A stretch of 64,000 nt of DNA, taken from the NCBI RefSeq assembly GCF_002196515.1, contig NZ_CP018835.1, positions 2,480,001-2,544,000 of the forward strand, read 5' to 3'. This document shows positions 33,178 through 41,029 of the stretch, piece after piece (position 1 is the first letter of the stretch; each line of letters opens with the position of its first letter). The translations under genes were made by a program, and so were the position numbers. The notes beneath the pieces were generated by a model, which was not told the DNA's origin, made no database searches, and worked only from the letters and a program-made list of their open reading frames with translations. Source of the stretch: Vibrio gazogenes (GTDB lineage Bacteria > Pseudomonadota > Gammaproteobacteria > Enterobacterales > Vibrionaceae).

Positions 33178-33192
33178 CGTGACCCCCCCGAC

Positions 33193-33468
33193 TTAGAATG
33201 CTTTGAGCTGACCATGGCCTGTCGGCGAGGTTTCGGATTTCATCTCCATGCAAGTTCCTTTAGGAACAAACTTCCAGGCATCTCCCTGATAGTCTGTTTT
33301 TGATGTCCCGGCACAAGAGGTTCCGGGGCCAGCTTTACAATCATTTTGTCCGGCAAGCGAGACGCCATAGCATTTTTCTTTACTGGCCGCTTGGGCCGGT
33401 AATGTTACTGCCGAAAGTGCAACCGCAGTTGTCAGCGCGAAAGCAAGAGATGTTTTTGATGTGTTCAT
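33193..33468 (-). CDS. hvfA: DUF2282 bufferin-type RiPP precursor (HvfA-like), secreted, four cysteines
   Basis: A 91-residue peptide. A Sec signal peptide (1-27, ending LPAQA) precedes a mature part of about 64 residues with Cys33, Cys44, Cys52 and Cys73 in [22 protein letters not shown] and PKGTC, the DUF2282 signature. In bufferins these cysteines are modified by the neighbouring DUF692 enzyme and the product binds copper in the periplasm. The tail after Cys73 ([17 protein letters not shown]) looks specific. GAGGAAAACACT before the ATG is a strong ribosome site, and an ECF-type promoter lies 40 bases upstream. Copper binding is inferred from the family. Confidence 0.88.
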   Translation of the reverse strand: MNTSKTSLAFALTTAVALSAVTLPAQAASKEKCYGVSLAGQNDCKAGPGTSCAGTSKTDYQGDAWKFVPKGTCMEMKSETSPTGHGQLKAF

Positions 33469-33504
33469 AGTGTTTTCCTCACAAGTGTACTGTCTAATTC
33501 CCCT

Positions 33505-33537
33505 ATTCGACGGATGAACAGGGGTCGGTATTACACA
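33505..33537 (-). promoter_or_regulatory. Predicted ECF-sigma promoter of the hvfA-X operon
   Basis: On the minus strand TGTGTAA (33537-33531) is followed 18 bases later by CGTCGAA. The same TGTAA/CGTC pair precedes the sigma gene itself. It gives a leader of about 30 bases before hvfA. This is a visual motif match. Confidence 0.6.
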
Positions 33538-33553
33538 AAAAATGGAAAAAATT

Positions 33554-33751
33554 TTATTCTTCTTTATCTTTTAATTCGGCACTCATGTAACGCTTTGATA
33601 ATAAACGGATATCATCCATCTGATTACCGAAGCGGCGGCAACTGCTACACATGCTTGTATGAAGACGTAGGGCTAATTTTTCTTTGGTTGTCAGTGTGCG
33701 CTCCATGCGTTCGGAAAGAAGGCGTGTGGCTTGTTTACAGTTCATCATCAT
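33554..33751 (-). CDS. Zinc-finger (ZAS-type) anti-sigma factor
   Basis: A 65-residue cytoplasmic protein with the zinc-binding anti-sigma motif His31-x3-Cys35-x2-Cys38 ([11 protein letters not shown]) and an upstream Cys5 as possible fourth ligand. There is no membrane segment, so it is a soluble ZAS protein of the RsrA/ChrR kind that could sense metal or thiol stress directly. The start codon overlaps the sigma stop in ATGA, so the pair is translated together. ATGs two and three codons in are also possible starts. Confidence 0.82.
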   Translation of the reverse strand: MMMNCKQATRLLSERMERTLTTKEKLALRLHTSMCSSCRRFGNQMDDIRLLSKRYMSAELKDKEE

Positions 33752-34374
33752 CGTTCCTCCGACAGATACCAGTTATTTTCTAAACACTCCCGGAGTCTGA
33801 GACGAGCACGGTAGAGCGTGACATTCAGGTGACTGACCGATATCTCTTCATGGTGACAAATCTCGGGGGTTTCCAGTTCAAGGAACTCTCGCATCATAAA
33901 TAGTCGACTGTAGCGTTCCGGTAAAGCATTCAGACATGCATCGAACACACGCCAAAAGTGTTCGTTTTCAATACAATTCTCAGGTTGTTGCCATTTCACC
34001 GGACGTTCATGCTTATGCCAGTGACCATGTTGATCAAACAGTTTTTCAATCAAGGCATCACCTTGAATACCGTCCCCTTGTTCAAGCTGACTCGCAGCAG
34101 TGGAACGTTTTTCTTTTCTCAGTAAATCGATCAACTTATTTTTGAGAATGGCAAAAATCCAAGTTTTCAACGCCGCTTGCTGTTCAAACTTATCGATATG
34201 TTGATATGCGGCTATCATCGCTTCTTGAACGGCGTCCTCGGCCAGTTGCTCGTCTTGAACCTGCAACCGGGCAAATTTCAACATCTGCTGTCTTAATGGT
34301 TGGATAAACTGCTCATCATCAAAGAGGCGGCGTGAATGTGTGTTGGGTTGAATCTCTGAGTCAGCTAATGTCAT
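33748..34374 (-). CDS. ECF-type RNA polymerase sigma factor
   Basis: A 208-residue group IV sigma factor. Region 2 shows AEDAVQEAMIAAYQHIDKFE and LKTWIFAILKNKLIDLLRKE; region 4 shows LPERYSRLFMMREFLELETP and VTLYRARLRLRECL. Between them lies an atypically long linker (about residues 95-140) with HGHWHKHERPVKW. It is coded with its anti-sigma factor and upstream of the bufferin-type genes, and is likely autoregulated through the matching promoter motif. It resembles the sigma family annotated TIGR02943. Its inducer, probably copper or redox stress, is inferred. Confidence 0.88.
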   Translation of the reverse strand: MTLADSEIQPNTHSRRLFDDEQFIQPLRQQMLKFARLQVQDEQLAEDAVQEAMIAAYQHIDKFEQQAALKTWIFAILKNKLIDLLRKEKRSTAASQLEQGDGIQGDALIEKLFDQHGHWHKHERPVKWQQPENCIENEHFWRVFDACLNALPERYSRLFMMREFLELETPEICHHEEISVSHLNVTLYRARLRLRECLENNWYLSEER

Positions 34375-34406
34375 TCAATATCTCAATAGAAAGGAACTCT
34401 GTTAGT

Positions 34407-34437
34407 TTAGACGAATCTTGAATCAATTCCTTACAAC
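34407..34437 (-). promoter_or_regulatory. Predicted ECF-sigma autoregulatory promoter
   Basis: On the minus strand TGTAA (34435-34431) and CGTCTAA (34413-34407) are separated by 17 bases, about 33 bases before the sigma start codon. It matches the motif before hvfA, which suggests positive autoregulation. Confidence 0.6.
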
Positions 34438-34584
34438 CCATTTTTAATTTTTATCGATCTGACAGCAACGCTGTATGCTGTCGTCGCGTTGCGTATTTCA
34501 ATTACAAGGGAGCGCTGAAGAGTGAACCTGTGCTGAATTATGTCTGAGCAGAGAGCAATAGAAAGCGGGAAATTGATAGGAAAA

Positions 34585-34616
34585 ATAAAGACATCCGCCC
34601 GATTGAGGGCGGATGT
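34585..34616 (-). terminator. Intrinsic terminator after yacG
   Basis: Ten-base perfect stem ACATCCGCCC (34591-34600) / GGGCGGATGT (34607-34616) with a GATTGA loop. On the minus strand it is followed by CTTTATTTTT. It ends the pil-coaE-zapD-yacG transcript. Confidence 0.82.
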
Positions 34617-34621
34617 GAAGG

Positions 34622-34825
34622 TTAATCGAGGTCGTCTTCTGACCAATCATCCGTATCAGATATGTCGGATGCGCTGGGGATAACATTTTCTTCATTTGCC
34701 CAACTGCCAAAGTCGATCATTTGGCATTGTTTACTACAAAATGGTCGAAAGGGGCTTTGCTCCCCCCAAATAACAGCGTTGCCACATTGAGGACATTGAA
34801 CCGTGGTAATTTTTGGATTCGTCAT
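34622..34825 (-). CDS. yacG: DNA gyrase inhibitor / zinc-binding protein YacG
   Basis: A 67-residue zinc protein that binds and inhibits DNA gyrase in E. coli. The four zinc ligands are in [10 protein letters not shown] and [13 protein letters not shown], followed by the conserved WANEEN and an acidic tail ([11 protein letters not shown]). It follows zapD and coaE, the universal gammaproteobacterial order. A repeat block occupies the gap between zapD and this gene. Confidence 0.93.
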   Translation of the reverse strand: MTNPKITTVQCPQCGNAVIWGEQSPFRPFCSKQCQMIDFGSWANEENVIPSASDISDTDDWSEDDLD

Positions 34826-34853
34826 AATTCTCTATATAGTTGGTGAGCAGCCT

Positions 34854-34933
34854 AGTTCGTTAATAACATCGTACGTTAATAACATCGTACGTTAATAACA
34901 TAGCTCGTTAATAACATCATTTGTTAGCAACAA
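34854..34933. repeat. 16-bp tandem repeat, four copies plus a decayed fifth
   Basis: Consecutive 16-base units at 34854-34869, 34870-34885, 34886-34901 and 34902-34917 share CGTTAATAACAT; the middle two (CGTACGTTAATAACAT) are identical. A weaker copy at 34918-34933 overlaps the last codons and stop of zapD. It sits in the zapD-yacG gap. Confidence 0.88.
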
Positions 34934-35664
34934 ACGGCCAGTTCAAACGGAATATCACAGGTGCTGGCTTGATTCGTTTCAAATTCAATAAATTTTATCG
35001 CAAAACGATTTTTGTGTCCTGAAATCATAGGATAAACCCCATATTCCAGAGGAATCATCAGGCGGAGAATATTGGCATCCTCAGCATCGCTCTGATAAAA
35101 GCCTGATTTTGCGGTATAAGCCCGGTACAGACCGGTTTCCCGAGCGAGTTTCAACCATAGGCTTAATGCTGATGAGAGTGGTTTCAGGGTTTGGAGCCAA
35201 GTTGAAGCATCCTGCTGTTTTTGTTCCGTCGGTGTATGGAGCCAGTAATGCAGGGCTGGCAGATCAAAACAGCATGAACCTCCGGGAAGATTGAATCGCT
35301 GACGGACGGAGAGCAGAAAGCGATCTTCTTTGAGAGAAACACCAAAGCGTTCTGAATTCATCAGATTTGAATGGACTTCATCAACTTCTCTCAGTAACGC
35401 CAGTAATGTATTTTGATCGACGCCGTCAACATTCAGCCAATTTCGGTACATGATACGCTGCTTTTCGATATCTTTTGCCAGTTCACTGCGGAGCTGAATT
35501 TGTTCAAAAATATCAAGCAGGTCAAATAATGCCCGGAAAAAAAGCTGATATTGGTCACCATCATCAAATTGAGATGCACGATGAAGTTGGGCCAGCAGGG
35601 CTTCGACTCTCAGATAAATTCGAGTCTTTTCATTCAGGGGATGTTCGAATTGATGGATCGTCAT
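34924..35664 (-). CDS. zapD: Cell division protein ZapD
   Basis: Cytoplasmic protein that crosslinks FtsZ filaments and stabilises the Z ring. The 246 residues match the family (DUF1342). Recognisable stretches are the N-terminal [20 protein letters not shown] and the central [16 protein letters not shown]. It is coded 32 bases after coaE on the same strand. Its last codons lie in the degenerate edge of the tandem repeat, so the C-terminal residues (ELAVCC) may vary between strains. Confidence 0.93.
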   Translation of the reverse strand: MTIHQFEHPLNEKTRIYLRVEALLAQLHRASQFDDGDQYQLFFRALFDLLDIFEQIQLRSELAKDIEKQRIMYRNWLNVDGVDQNTLLALLREVDEVHSNLMNSERFGVSLKEDRFLLSVRQRFNLPGGSCCFDLPALHYWLHTPTEQKQQDASTWLQTLKPLSSALSLWLKLARETGLYRAYTAKSGFYQSDAEDANILRLMIPLEYGVYPMISGHKNRFAIKFIEFETNQASTCDIPFELAVCC

Positions 35665-35696
35665 TTCGCTAGCCTTTATTTATATCCGTATTATTT

Positions 35697-36305
35697 TCAC
35701 AAATTTCTGCCGCTCATGGCTAGGTACTTTTGATGCAATTCTGTGATTTGAGGCAGAAGTTGATGGTTTTCTGCACTATTGTTAATCACATCATCGGCCA
35801 CTGCAAGGCGTTCAGCTCTTGTTGCTTGGGCAGAAAGTATATTCTGAGCGTGCGGATAACTGATTCCGTCACGGCGCATTGTGCGCTGGATTTGTATCGT
35901 TTCATCTACATCAACGACTAAAATTCGGTCAGCCATCGACTGGAGCTGATTTTCGACTAAGAGTGGGATCACTAACAATGCGTAGGGAGATGTGGTATGA
36001 GTCAGTGCACGCTTCATCTTTTGTCTGATCATCGGATGAAGGCATTGATCCAGCCATGATTTTTCATCGGGATCGGCAAAAATAATTTCTCTGAGCCGCG
36101 AGCGATTTAATGTGCCATCATGGTTGAGTATGGTTTGGCCGAAATGTTCTGTAATGGCAGCCAGCCCCGTCGTTCCGATGGCAACCACCTCTCTGGCAAT
36201 GACATCCGCATCAACGATATCAATCGCAAAGTGTTGATGAAAGAGATCGGCCACCGTTGTTTTGCCGCTCGATATGCCTCCGGTTAACCCGACGACGAAT
36301 GTCAT
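35697..36305 (-). CDS. coaE: Dephospho-CoA kinase
   Basis: Last enzyme of coenzyme A synthesis. The 202 residues open with the P-loop VGLTGGISSGKTTVADLF and include the CoA-domain motif DADVIAREVVAIG and the family signature LLVIPLLVEN. The gene begins one base after the pilD stop, so the two are translated together, a conserved link between pilD and coaE. Confidence 0.95.
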   Translation of the reverse strand: MTFVVGLTGGISSGKTTVADLFHQHFAIDIVDADVIAREVVAIGTTGLAAITEHFGQTILNHDGTLNRSRLREIIFADPDEKSWLDQCLHPMIRQKMKRALTHTTSPYALLVIPLLVENQLQSMADRILVVDVDETIQIQRTMRRDGISYPHAQNILSAQATRAERLAVADDVINNSAENHQLLPQITELHQKYLAMSGRNL

Positions 36306-36306
36306 A

Positions 36307-37179
36307 TTACGCTCCTAACACGATTGATGTATACCAGCTCATCATGGGATCGCCCCAGAGGAGACAGATCCATCCGGCAATTGCCAGAGAAGGGCCGAAT
36401 GGAAACGTCTGATGACCTTGTTTTCTGATCAACAGTAGTGTGACACCTAAAATGATGCCAATCACCGAGGATAACAAAATGACCATCGGTAACGTTTGCC
36501 AGCCGATCCATGCCCCTAAGGCTGCAAGATATTTAAAGTCACCGTATCCCATGCCTTCTTTTTTGGTCAGCAGTTTAAACACCCAGTAAATCGACCAGAG
36601 AGATAAGTAGCCGGCAACCGCGCCGATTACCGCATCGGATAAAGGCAGAGGATTGATGTGGGTCAGTGATAGTAATAGTCCAAGCCAGATCAACGGGAGT
36701 GTTAAATTGTCAGGAAGTAACATCTGATTGAGATCGATACATGCTGCGGCAATGCTGATGTAAGTAAAGATAAGTAATGCCAGCGTGTAATAAGTCATAC
36801 CGCCATGAATCGCGATGATGCAGCTTGCCAGCGCCGTCAAGAGCTCTACCAGCGGATATTGTATCGATATGCGTTCATCACAATCTGCACATTTACCACC
36901 GAGTAATAACCAGCCAAACAGTGGAATATTATGCCAAATCCGGATTCTGTGATGGCAGTGCGGACAAAATGATGCCGGGAGACTGAGTGAAATCCGTTCC
37001 TTCTTCGTTGGTGAAGGAATATCGTACTCGGGGAAAGCTTCGGCAAATTCTTGCTTCCAGCTTGTGACCATCATTCGTGGTAAACGATAGATGACGACAT
37101 TGAGAAAACTGCCGATGATAAGGCCGAAGAGGCTCGCAAAAACAGGAAATAACCAAGGATAAATCAAAAATGCATCCAT
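36307..37179 (-). CDS. pilD: Type IV prepilin peptidase/N-methylase
   Basis: Inner-membrane aspartyl protease that cuts and N-methylates type IV pilins and type II secretion pseudopilins. The 290 residues have the N-terminal methylase loop with two CxxC pairs (FCPHCHHRI and KCADCDERI), the aspartates in CIDLNQMLLPD and in MGYGDFKYLAALGAWIG, and about eight membrane helices. It is full length. It is separated from pilC by 106 bases that include a hairpin, so it may have its own promoter. Confidence 0.95.
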   Translation of the reverse strand: MDAFLIYPWLFPVFASLFGLIIGSFLNVVIYRLPRMMVTSWKQEFAEAFPEYDIPSPTKKERISLSLPASFCPHCHHRIRIWHNIPLFGWLLLGGKCADCDERISIQYPLVELLTALASCIIAIHGGMTYYTLALLIFTYISIAAACIDLNQMLLPDNLTLPLIWLGLLLSLTHINPLPLSDAVIGAVAGYLSLWSIYWVFKLLTKKEGMGYGDFKYLAALGAWIGWQTLPMVILLSSVIGIILGVTLLLIRKQGHQTFPFGPSLAIAGWICLLWGDPMMSWYTSIVLGA

Positions 37180-37205
37180 TCAACTGTGCTCAATGTTATT
37201 CGATA

Positions 37206-37230
37206 ATCCACCCCGTTTAACGAGGTGGTT
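37206..37230 (-). terminator. Hairpin in the pilC-pilD gap
   Basis: Inverted repeat CCACCCCG / CGAGGTGG around 37208-37228 with one mismatch and a five-base loop. There is no strong T-run on the minus strand, so termination would be partial. Confidence 0.35.
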
Positions 37231-37285
37231 TCAATTCAGACCGATGGCTCAGAGTCTATCTGAGTAGACAATGGCGGGCATTATA

Positions 37286-38512
37286 CTATCCCATCACCTG
37301 CATTAAGTTAAAGACAGGTAAATACATTGCGATGACTAACCCGCCGATCAAGCCGCCAAGCAATACGATCAATAAGGGTTCAATCATTTCTCCGAGCTGT
37401 TCAATCGACTGATCGATGTCTTGTTCGTATTGTTGGGCTACTTTGGTCAGCACTTGACCTAATGTACCGGATTCTTCTCCGATGAATACCATCTGTGTGA
37501 CAAATTCAGGAAAGTGGTGACTGTTCTGCATTGCTACATATAGGCTGCTTCCGGCAGATACTTGTGCCAAAACTGTGTCTAATGCAGCTCGATACCGCAG
37601 CGACCCTGCAATATTTTGTGCGCTTTTCAGGCTATCCAGTAAAGGAATGCCGCAATCATAACAGGTTGCCAGAGTGCGACAACAACGAATCATGATTGCT
37701 TTTGTTCTCAATGGTCCGAACAGCGGTAGTTTGAGCTGGAGTATTTCAACCATTGTCTGGAGCCTTGTGAGGCGACGCCAGAAGCATCTTAACAGGCAGC
37801 TCATACCGATCATTAAAGCAACAGTCCACTTCCCCCAGAATCGTAACATATCCGATACAAGCAAAACCTGGCGAGTCAGCCAAGGTAACTCAGCGTGCAT
37901 ATGGGCAAACATCTGAGCAAATTCAGGGATGACTTTGGTTAACATCAGGGTGGTGAGTAGCAGTGCGCTCGCCAGCACAATCGACGGATAGGTTGCCGCT
38001 TTGATCATTTTTGCGCGCAGCTGTGCGTGCTTTTCCCGGTAGTCGGCAATTTGAGCCAGCGTTTCCGCAATTCGCCCAGTCATTTCACCGGCATGGAGCA
38101 TGTCACCGTACAGACCGCGAAAAGCAGATGAACTTTGTTGGAGTGCATCAGTGACTGATGCACCGTTCATCAGCGCATCGTGTGCTTGTAATACAATCAG
38201 TTTTCCGCCAAAACGTGAGAATTGTGTGGCCATCAAAAGAAGCGCTTGAACAATGGGAAGCCCTGCATTCAGCATGATTGCCAGTTGCCGTACGAGGTCT
38301 GTAATATCTTTCACGCGAGCACGATTGAGCCACCGGGTGAGTCGATTGGGCGGTGCTGGGCGAATGATATGGATAGCCGTCAATGTTGGTTGCAACTGAC
38401 GGAGGGCTTCTTCCTGAGAGAAGGCCCACAGATGTCCGGCTTTGCGTTGCTGGTTGAGATGAATCCCTTGCCAGTAATAGCGATGAAGTTCAGGCGTCGG
38501 GGACGACATCAT
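37286..38512 (-). CDS. pilC: Type IV pilus inner-membrane platform protein PilC
   Basis: Polytopic inner-membrane base of the pilus assembly machine. Two GspF domains are visible, each with a membrane helix pair: first near ARVKDITDLVRQLAIMLNAG, second near KAIMIRCCRTLATCYDCGIP, and the end QLGEMIEPLLIVLLGGLIGG. I chose ATG 38512, preceded by GAGGAGACA, giving 408 residues as in the family; the open frame extends further only through the pilB coding region. It overlaps pilB by 23 bases. Confidence 0.93.
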   Translation of the reverse strand: MMSSPTPELHRYYWQGIHLNQQRKAGHLWAFSQEEALRQLQPTLTAIHIIRPAPPNRLTRWLNRARVKDITDLVRQLAIMLNAGLPIVQALLLMATQFSRFGGKLIVLQAHDALMNGASVTDALQQSSSAFRGLYGDMLHAGEMTGRIAETLAQIADYREKHAQLRAKMIKAATYPSIVLASALLLTTLMLTKVIPEFAQMFAHMHAELPWLTRQVLLVSDMLRFWGKWTVALMIGMSCLLRCFWRRLTRLQTMVEILQLKLPLFGPLRTKAIMIRCCRTLATCYDCGIPLLDSLKSAQNIAGSLRYRAALDTVLAQVSAGSSLYVAMQNSHHFPEFVTQMVFIGEESGTLGQVLTKVAQQYEQDIDQSIEQLGEMIEPLLIVLLGGLIGGLVIAMYLPVFNLMQVMG

Positions 38513-40322
38513 TGTCTCCTCTGTCTGTGGTGTATTGAGATTCTGCGGCATGTTGAGATGAGGTCGGCTGATGTGGTGCTGATGGTGTTGCTGAACAGAC
38601 TTTGGTGGCCTCGGCTGGTGGTGTTCCCAGCACCCGGACGATTTCTTCATAAGCGGTCACACCCTGACGGACTTTCTCTAACCCTTCATGCCACAGACCT
38701 GAGGTGGTGCTGTTTCCCGGAGATGGTATGTGTTTTTCCACTGGATGAGATGCTTTATCTGAGAAACCAGCATCTGAGAAGGCAGTATCTGAGAAGGAAG
38801 TGAGCTGGGTGGGTTGGTACATGTCATAAATGCTGAAGCGGCCTTGATAGCCGGCAATACAGGCGTGACAGCCTTGCGCTGATGGCTGATAAATTTGTCC
38901 GTTATTTAAAATGGGCCAGCGTTGGTACAACTCAGGAGCCAGCTGTACGGCGACTTTGCAGTGTGGGCAAAGCTTGCGGAGTAGCCGTTGAGCCACCACC
39001 AGACGAATGGTCGGCAGGATATGATAGGTTTCCAGTCCCATGTAGAGGAGCCTGGTCAAGGCTTCATGTGCTGAGTTGGTATGCAGCGTTGAAAACACCA
39101 GATGTCCCGTTTGCGCTGCCCGAAAAGCGATTTCTGCGGTTTCCGGATCTCGGATTTCACCAATCATCAGTGTGTCAGGATCCTGCCGGAGTAGCGCCCT
39201 GAGGATATGGCTGAATGACATCCCGATTTTGTCGTTGACTTGAATTTGATTGACGCCGGAGAGTGCGATTTCTATTGGATCTTCTACGGTTGAAATATTG
39301 CGTGATTCATCGTTGAGCCAAGTCAGTGCGGAATAGAGAGTCACCGTTTTGCCACTGCCGGTCGGGCCGGTAATCAGGATCATGCCCTGAGGATGTTGAA
39401 TTGCTTGTAGAAATATCTCATGTTGAACCGCAGAGAATCCCAGTTGATCCGGGTGTAGCGCCATTTGATGGCTATTGAGGAGCCGAATGACAATCTTTTC
39501 CCCCCACTGGGTCGGCAGCGTTGAGATCCTGAGATCGACATCGATTGTCAATAAAGCACCGAGCTTGATCCGTCCGTCTTGCGGTAAACGACGTTCCGCA
39601 ATGTTTAAATTGGCTAATACTTTGAGCCGAGATGCGAGTCTGCGGCTGACTTTATTTGATGGCGTATGCGTCGTCAGCAGTAATCCATTGATTCTCATGC
39701 GAATCCGATAAGTGTTTTCATAAGGTTCGAAATGAATGTCTGAAGCGTGTCTTTTATGGGCTTCCTGAATGAGCTGTAGGATAAATTGCGTGACAGGGGC
39801 ATCGTTAGGCTGGATATCCGTGGTCTGGTAATCATCATGCGCCTCCTGAATCACGTATTCATCCAATCGGTCTTGAGCGGGGAGAGTATGGCCGCCTTTG
39901 TCGCTGGATTCGTAGTGTGCGATCGCTGCTTGTAACTGTTCTGCATCAGCAACCACCACATCAATATTGAGTCCGGTGGCAAACTGAAAATCTTCGCGAA
40001 GATGAGGGATGGTTGGATCTCCGACAGCCAGTGTCAGCCATTCTTGCTGAATTGATAGGGGCAGGGCCAAGTAAAGCAGCATCAGATCACTGATCTCTAA
40101 TTGTTGACAAATTTCTGTATAAGCGTAAGCGTGAATGTCGATTTGCCGTAGTTTGAGATGTTGGGCAATGAAATCTGCTATTTGTCTTGTGGTCATCAGT
40201 TGAGAATCTAACAGGACTCTCAGTGGCGCGGTTGCATGATGACCGCATTGTTCTGTCATCATGGTGAATTGTTCTTGCGTCAGGTGGCGTTCTGAGTGGA
40301 GAAGCCGAAGTAATATACTCAT
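38490..40322 (-). CDS. pilB: Type IV pilus assembly ATPase PilB with unusual C-terminal insert
   Basis: Hexameric motor that drives pilus extension. An N-terminal T2SSE_N domain precedes the ATPase core with Walker A ITGPTGSGKTVTLYSAL, Asp box STVEDPIEIALSGVNQIQV, Walker B LMIGEIRDPETAEIA and the zinc cysteines LCPHCK and GCHACIAG. After FSIYDMYQPT there is an insert with the repeat FSDTAFSDAGFSDKA, and after EEIVRVLG a low-complexity tail of about 45 residues, both unlike standard PilB (about 560 residues). I prefer ATG 40322 (AGAGG upstream, 610 residues); an ATG at 40397 is also open. Confidence 0.88.
   Translation of the reverse strand: MSILLRLLHSERHLTQEQFTMMTEQCGHHATAPLRVLLDSQLMTTRQIADFIAQHLKLRQIDIHAYAYTEICQQLEISDLMLLYLALPLSIQQEWLTLAVGDPTIPHLREDFQFATGLNIDVVVADAEQLQAAIAHYESSDKGGHTLPAQDRLDEYVIQEAHDDYQTTDIQPNDAPVTQFILQLIQEAHKRHASDIHFEPYENTYRIRMRINGLLLTTHTPSNKVSRRLASRLKVLANLNIAERRLPQDGRIKLGALLTIDVDLRISTLPTQWGEKIVIRLLNSHQMALHPDQLGFSAVQHEIFLQAIQHPQGMILITGPTGSGKTVTLYSALTWLNDESRNISTVEDPIEIALSGVNQIQVNDKIGMSFSHILRALLRQDPDTLMIGEIRDPETAEIAFRAAQTGHLVFSTLHTNSAHEALTRLLYMGLETYHILPTIRLVVAQRLLRKLCPHCKVAVQLAPELYQRWPILNNGQIYQPSAQGCHACIAGYQGRFSIYDMYQPTQLTSFSDTAFSDAGFSDKASHPVEKHIPSPGNSTTSGLWHEGLEKVRQGVTAYEEIVRVLGTPPAEATKVCSATPSAPHQPTSSQHAAESQYTTDRGDNDVVPDA
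38757..38801 (-). repeat. 15-bp tandem repeat inside pilB (three copies)
   Basis: On the plus strand the units ATCTGAGAAACCAGC, ATCTGAGAAGGCAGT and ATCTGAGAAGGAAGT follow each other without gap. The length is a multiple of three, so copy changes keep the pilB frame and add or remove the pentapeptide FSD-x-A type unit. Confidence 0.88.
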
Positions 40323-40406
40323 GGTTTGAGCCTCTGATCGTTCTGGTTCATGGTTATCCGTCTGGGCTATATCTGGCATATCGAGGGGGGCTAACATGAT
40401 GGTGTC

Positions 40407-40847
40407 TTACATGATCGAGCCTTGTTGACACCCTTTGATGTGTTCTGCCGCATTCTGAAGGCATTGCCATCCTGTGGTCATGCTTTTTTGCCATTGCACT
40501 TTTTTCCCGGAAACCGAAGTTGTGTCATTAAATTCGAACCCCAGCACACCTTGCTCCGCGACCTCGGGATCCGGAAGTAGCGATAGCGTTCCCAAAGCGC
40601 TCATCGTGGCACTGGCACCAATCTCGCTCAGTTCTGTTGGGGACGGAAATTGGCCGTTTTCCTGTATGAATAAATCGATATTGGTTGTCAGTGCGCTGGT
40701 GGTACTGACACCTGCGGTGACTTCTGATTTCTGGATGTAGTTGTGGTAAGCCGGAACAGCGATGGAAGAAAGAATGCCGATAATGGTGACGACAATCATT
40801 AATTCAACCAAGGTAAACCCAAGTTGTCGGCTGGTTGTTGAGGGCAT
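40407..40847 (-). CDS. pilA: Type IV major pilin PilA
   Basis: Type IVa pilin, 146 residues. A short leader ends in RQLG with cleavage before FTLVELMIVVTIIGILSSIA, which holds the Glu5 needed for assembly and the hydrophobic stalk. The C-terminal disulfide loop is closed by the cysteines in GWQCLQ and IKGCQQ. AACGGAGATC is the ribosome site. It heads the pilABCD operon, which in vibrios makes the DNA-uptake pilus together with other pil genes located elsewhere. Globular-domain sequence usually varies between strains. Confidence 0.92.
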   Translation of the reverse strand: MPSTTSRQLGFTLVELMIVVTIIGILSSIAVPAYHNYIQKSEVTAGVSTTSALTTNIDLFIQENGQFPSPTELSEIGASATMSALGTLSLLPDPEVAEQGVLGFEFNDTTSVSGKKVQWQKSMTTGWQCLQNAAEHIKGCQQGSIM

Positions 40848-40920
40848 AAAAGATCTCCGTTGTTAGTGAACGGAGCACAGCATAATTCGGTCGCGGGTTA
40901 TTGAAACGGGGGGGATTTGT

Positions 40921-40950
40921 GAATGCGGGAGAGCGCTAGAGCGCTCATTC
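40921..40950. promoter_or_regulatory. Palindrome upstream of pilA
   Basis: GAGCGCT-AG-AGCGCTC at 40931-40946 is a perfect inverted repeat, and outer GAAT/ATTC arms at 40921-40924 and 40947-40950 extend it. It lies about 85 bases before the pilA start in a 182-base gap, so it could be an operator or the end of the upstream transcript. Confidence 0.5.
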
Positions 40951-41029
40951 CTGACTGACATATAAGTCTCAGAATATTTCGACAGAGTCCGCATTTTTTG
41001 TGCGAATATTGGGTGAGAACCTGTTTGCG

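Noticed and set aside
33514..33783. 89-codon plus-strand frame opposite the anti-sigma gene
   Set aside because: It covers the ECF promoter, the complete anti-sigma gene and the sigma end on the other strand; composition is not protein-like.
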